From: Paraburkholderia tuberum STM678
Lineage (GTDB): Bacteria > Pseudomonadota > Gammaproteobacteria > Burkholderiales > Burkholderiaceae
Assembly: GCF_902833905.1 (NCBI RefSeq)
Contig: NZ_CADFGP010000059.1
Coordinates: 1 to 40,376 of the forward strand
Direction: 5' to 3'
Length of the DNA stretch: 40,376 bases
Below, in pieces: positions 37,942-40,376 of this stretch (position 1 is the first letter of the stretch; each line of letters starts with the position of its first letter). The position numbers and the translations under genes are program-made. The notes beneath the pieces are model-generated. The model ran no database searches and was not told the origin of the DNA. It saw nothing but the letters and a program-made list of their open reading frames with translations.

Positions 37942-39780
37942 TCAGAGACGCTTGATCTCGACACCGTATTTCCTCAGCGCGTAGCCAATCTGGCGCGGCG
38001 TCAGTCCAAGCAGCCGCGCCGCTTTTGCCTGCACCCAGCCGGACCTTTCCATGGCGGCGATGAGACGCTCGCGGTTGGTCATCTTCGCATCACTTCCGAG
38101 GACTGCGCCGCCAGCCGCCAACGGAGCCCGCTCGCTGCCGACAGGCTGGACCGCAGCAACTGCGCCCGACGTAGCAGCCTCAGCCCGCGGCGTAGCCGGC
38201 TTCACGGGCACTGGTACGATTCGCCCGGGCTGCAGCGCAATTTCGTCCGATCGGCTCTTCCACAGCATCGCGGACAGGCACTGGCCGTGGCAGCAGGCAA
38301 AGTCGTTTCTCACGATCGCTGGTCCCGGCGCCAAGGTCGCGCTCCGCTGCACGCAATTCTCGAGCTCGCGGACATTGCCGGGAAAACCGCAGTTCATCAA
38401 TACTTCAATCGCGCTCGCATCGAAGGTCAGCGTACGGCCGTTCTCGCTGTTGAAATTCTCGAGAAACTCAACGGCGAGGAGCGGAATATCACTGCGCCTT
38501 TCACGCAACGGCGGCAACAGCAAGGGAACCACGCAGAGGCGATAATAAAGGTCGGCGCGGAACTCGTTCCTTGCCACCGCCTCTTCCAGGTTTTTATTCG
38601 TGGCGGCAATCACGCGAACATCGACCTTAATGGTCTGGTTGCTGCCGACGCGCTCGAATTCTTGCTCCTGCAGGACGCGCAGCAGCTTTGCCTGGAACGA
38701 GGCCGAGATCTCGCCGATCTCGTCCAGAAACAGCGTCCCCTTGTCGGCGAGCTCGAAGCGCCCCTTGCGCGAATTGAAAGCGCTGGTAAAGGCACCCTTC
38801 TCATGACCGAACAATTCGGATTCCAGCACCGTCTCATGGAGCGCCGCGCAATTGAGCTTGATGAAAGGCCGCTTGGCGCGCGGCGACAGCTCGTGAACGG
38901 CCTTGGCGACCAGCTCCTTCCCGGTACCGGATTCGCCGCGCAACAGAACCGTGCTGTTCGATTCGGCTACCACCGCGATCTTCGCGAGCAGCCCGCGCAG
39001 CGCCGGGCTGTCGCCAATGATCCCCTCGATCTGAAACTTCTTACGCTCACCTGCAGGGTGCTTGAGCTCGGACAATGGCTTTTGCAGCCCGTCCTTTCCC
39101 GCCATCAGTCGCTCGCGGTCGCTCTTGAAAAAGCGATGCAGCTTCACCGTCTGCCCCACCAGGTTGGCGACCATGGTAAGCAGCCGCACGTCGTAATCGA
39201 GCCGGAAGTTCGACCCATAGTCCAGGATGCGGTCGATGGTCAGCGTGCCTACGACTTTCGCGTCGATGCGAATAGGGACGCCAATGAACGATACTCGCAT
39301 GTTGTCGGAGGCACCGAGCACGCCCATGTCGGCGGCACTGAAGCCCGAATGCACCGCTACGTTCTCGGCGACGAGCGGCCTGTCCGTCGCCATGATCTGG
39401 TCAATTGCCTTCTGCGGCAGGCGCGTCCGGTAGTGCTCATCGCTGCCTTCGCTCCAGTCCGCGCCAACGGTAATGTCCGGTACGCCATCATCGTCGAAGA
39501 GAGAGACGATACCGAGCCGCATCTGAACAAACGATTGCAGGCGATCGATGACGTTGGCCAACGCGACTTCGAGCCGGTAGGGGGCGGTGAGTACCTTCGA
39601 TATTTCGAAGATGCCGGTAAGCACGCTCTCGTGCCACTGCACAATAGGGACCGCGTGGTCCGTCTCGGACTTTGAGCCAGGCCTTTCGCGCACGGAAGCG
39701 ATATGCAGCATGACGACGTCCCCGTTGTGGGGACCGTGCTCCCCGTCACCTTGTTCGGATTTGCGGGCATTGTGTTGCAT
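37942..39780 (-). CDS. nifA: NifA, nitrogen fixation transcription activator
   Basis: NifA activates sigma-54 promoters of nif and fix genes. The 612-aa protein has an N-terminal GAF domain (about 65-215), the AAA+ domain with Walker A GESGTGKE (282-289) and Walker B GTLFLDEIGE (348-357), and a C-terminal helix-turn-helix (AAMERSGWVQAKAARLLGLT). Cysteines 464, 476, 496 and 501 give C-X11-C-X19-C-X4-C exactly, the interdomain motif of oxygen-sensitive NifA from rhizobia. The sigma-54 contact loop reads GAFTSA (329-334) rather than GAFTGA. ATG 39780 has AGGA close by; ATG 39711 is possible. The transposon ends just before its stop, leaving the coding sequence complete. Confidence 0.97.
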   Translation of the reverse strand: MQHNARKSEQGDGEHGPHNGDVVMLHIASVRERPGSKSETDHAVPIVQWHESVLTGIFEISKVLTAPYRLEVALANVIDRLQSFVQMRLGIVSLFDDDGVPDITVGADWSEGSDEHYRTRLPQKAIDQIMATDRPLVAENVAVHSGFSAADMGVLGASDNMRVSFIGVPIRIDAKVVGTLTIDRILDYGSNFRLDYDVRLLTMVANLVGQTVKLHRFFKSDRERLMAGKDGLQKPLSELKHPAGERKKFQIEGIIGDSPALRGLLAKIAVVAESNSTVLLRGESGTGKELVAKAVHELSPRAKRPFIKLNCAALHETVLESELFGHEKGAFTSAFNSRKGRFELADKGTLFLDEIGEISASFQAKLLRVLQEQEFERVGSNQTIKVDVRVIAATNKNLEEAVARNEFRADLYYRLCVVPLLLPPLRERRSDIPLLAVEFLENFNSENGRTLTFDASAIEVLMNCGFPGNVRELENCVQRSATLAPGPAIVRNDFACCHGQCLSAMLWKSRSDEIALQPGRIVPVPVKPATPRAEAATSGAVAAVQPVGSERAPLAAGGAVLGSDAKMTNRERLIAAMERSGWVQAKAARLLGLTPRQIGYALRKYGVEIKRL

Positions 39781-39979
39781 ATCATCCTCGATCTAGCGCC
39801 CAATTTCACGGGCTGACCTCAAAAGATAATGCTTTTTCATGGAAGGACGGTGAAACTGTAGTGCCTTGATGTACTTATTTTCTGCTTTTGCGATTTCGCT
39901 GCGTGGATTCCGTTAGGAACGCGAGTTCCATTGATGTCGCTCAAATCAACTGCGATTTGTCTACTCCAGGTGCAGCCGA

Positions 39980-40165
39980 TTACAGGTGTCGTCCATCATT
40001 GATTGCTGCCTCGGTGCCCGTGAGATAACTCGCCGCATCCGAGCATCGGACGAAGATGATCCATCTTTGCGACCGCTTCGGGCGTGCCCGCCCGGCGCAG
40101 CGGGATATTTGGCACAGGAAGCGCTTCCGTGTCGGGCGACAAAATGTCCGTCTTGAACTGGCCGA
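39980..40165 (-). pseudogene. C-terminal relic of a short-chain dehydrogenase
   Basis: On the minus strand FKTDILSPDTEALPVPNIPL and RRAGTPEAVAK match the region before the last strand of SDR enzymes. After a frameshift WIIFVRCSDAASYLTGTEAA-INDGRHL and a stop at 39980 match the SDR end (normally ASYITGxxxxVDGG). The Rossmann and catalytic parts are missing. It lies between nifA and the group II intron end, so the gene may have been cut by the intron or an earlier rearrangement. The rest of the gap to nifA holds no gene. Confidence 0.65.
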
Positions 40166-40266
40166 GGACGTATGGAAACTGTTTTCAGATCGTTAGATGC
40201 GAGTCTATCGGTCCGATTAATCTGGTTTGGTAAGTCATGGCTGCGTTTAGCGTAACGTTTCAAGAG

Positions 40267-40376
40267 ATCGGGTAGGAGGCGGGGTTGCCCCCGCCGTCCT
40301 CCCACAACACCGGACGTACGGATCACGTATCCGGCGTTTCCTGACGACTGGATTGCTCCAGCGAGCTTCGTTTCGT
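40267..40376 (-). mobile_element. 3' end of a group II intron (domains V-VI), cut by the window edge
   Basis: On the minus strand the sequence has a domain V-like hairpin (CGCCGGATACGTGATCCG ... CGTCCGGTG) followed by a domain VI-like stem with GGACGGCGGGG-CAA-CCCCGCC and the end CTCCTACCCGAT. This is the usual 3' end of bacterial group II introns with the intron-exon border at about 40267. The ORF and the rest of the intron lie beyond the window. Small sequence shifts in domain V compared with textbook forms leave some doubt. Confidence 0.7.

Noticed and set aside
39961..40326. 121-codon minus-strand frame at the right end
   Set aside because: It spans the group II intron border and the SDR relic out of frame with the SDR sequence. 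A chance frame explains it.
1..40376. CRISPR arrays, tRNA and rRNA genes
   Set aside because: I saw no regularly spaced repeats and no tRNA or rRNA signature on either strand.

Overview
The window is a high-GC nitrogen-fixation (nif/fix) region from a diazotrophic proteobacterium. A beta-proteobacterium of the Paraburkholderia/Burkholderia group is my best inference, from gene content and protein style; no rRNA or housekeeping marker fixes the taxon. The genes for nitrogenase itself, its P-cluster and FeMo-co helpers, electron supply and oxygen handling are here. nifE, nifN, nifX and nifQ are not, so they must lie elsewhere.

Layout. 1-1044: no confident gene, a perfect 22-bp inverted repeat, and a broken small gene behind nifK. 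1061-5145 (minus): nifH-nifD-nifK. 5146-5524: a control region with one NifA-type site (TGT-N10-ACA) between two back-to-back sigma-54 promoters, one for nifH and one for a truncated hemoglobin. 5525-7178 (plus): truncated hemoglobin, an unrecognised 202-aa protein and an ankyrin protein. 7188-12226 (minus): a fatty acid desaturase and a cyoABCD quinol oxidase. 12774-13767 (plus): an OmpW-like porin and a FmdB-type zinc ribbon. 13792-20559 (minus apart from the first remnant): a long operon headed by nifB, running nifB-fdxN-iscA-TPR-nifZ-nifZ-orf-(nifS remnant)-nifT-orf-DegT-like, with its own sigma-54 promoter and NifA site. 20851-22598: relics of a second nifA and of an isc operon, of which only one iscA-type gene is intact. 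22720-28340 (plus): nifV-(53-aa Cys-rich ORF)-nifW-fixABCX-TPR fragment, again with a sigma-54 promoter and NifA site. 37942-39780 (minus): full-length nifA with the cysteine motif of oxygen-sensitive NifA. 39980-40376: a short-chain dehydrogenase remnant and the 3' end of a group II intron.

Between the fix cluster and nifA sits a complete Tn3-family transposon, 28873-37936. It has 38-bp terminal inverted repeats (35/38 identical) and a perfect 5-bp target duplication (TACTT). It carries an intact resolvase, a transposase broken by at least three frame changes, and a visibly lower-GC five-gene cargo operon: BenE-type transporter, glutamate 5-kinase paralog, a proline-hydroxylase-like Fe(II)/2-oxoglutarate oxygenase, an EamA transporter and a small unknown protein. 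This looks like a mobile pathway that makes and moves a modified proline- or glutamate-related compound. It is the strongest candidate here for an undescribed system.

How it works together (inference): oxygen-sensitive NifA and sigma-54 switch on nifHDK, the nifB operon, nifV-nifW-fixABCX and the globin operon. FixABCX would supply low-potential electrons. The globin, desaturase and bo3-type oxidase bind or consume oxygen next to nifHDK. The many gene relics (nifS, nifA, isc genes, an Ohr-like gene, a possible SIR2-like gene, a small gene behind nifK) show a cluster that has been rearranged and trimmed.
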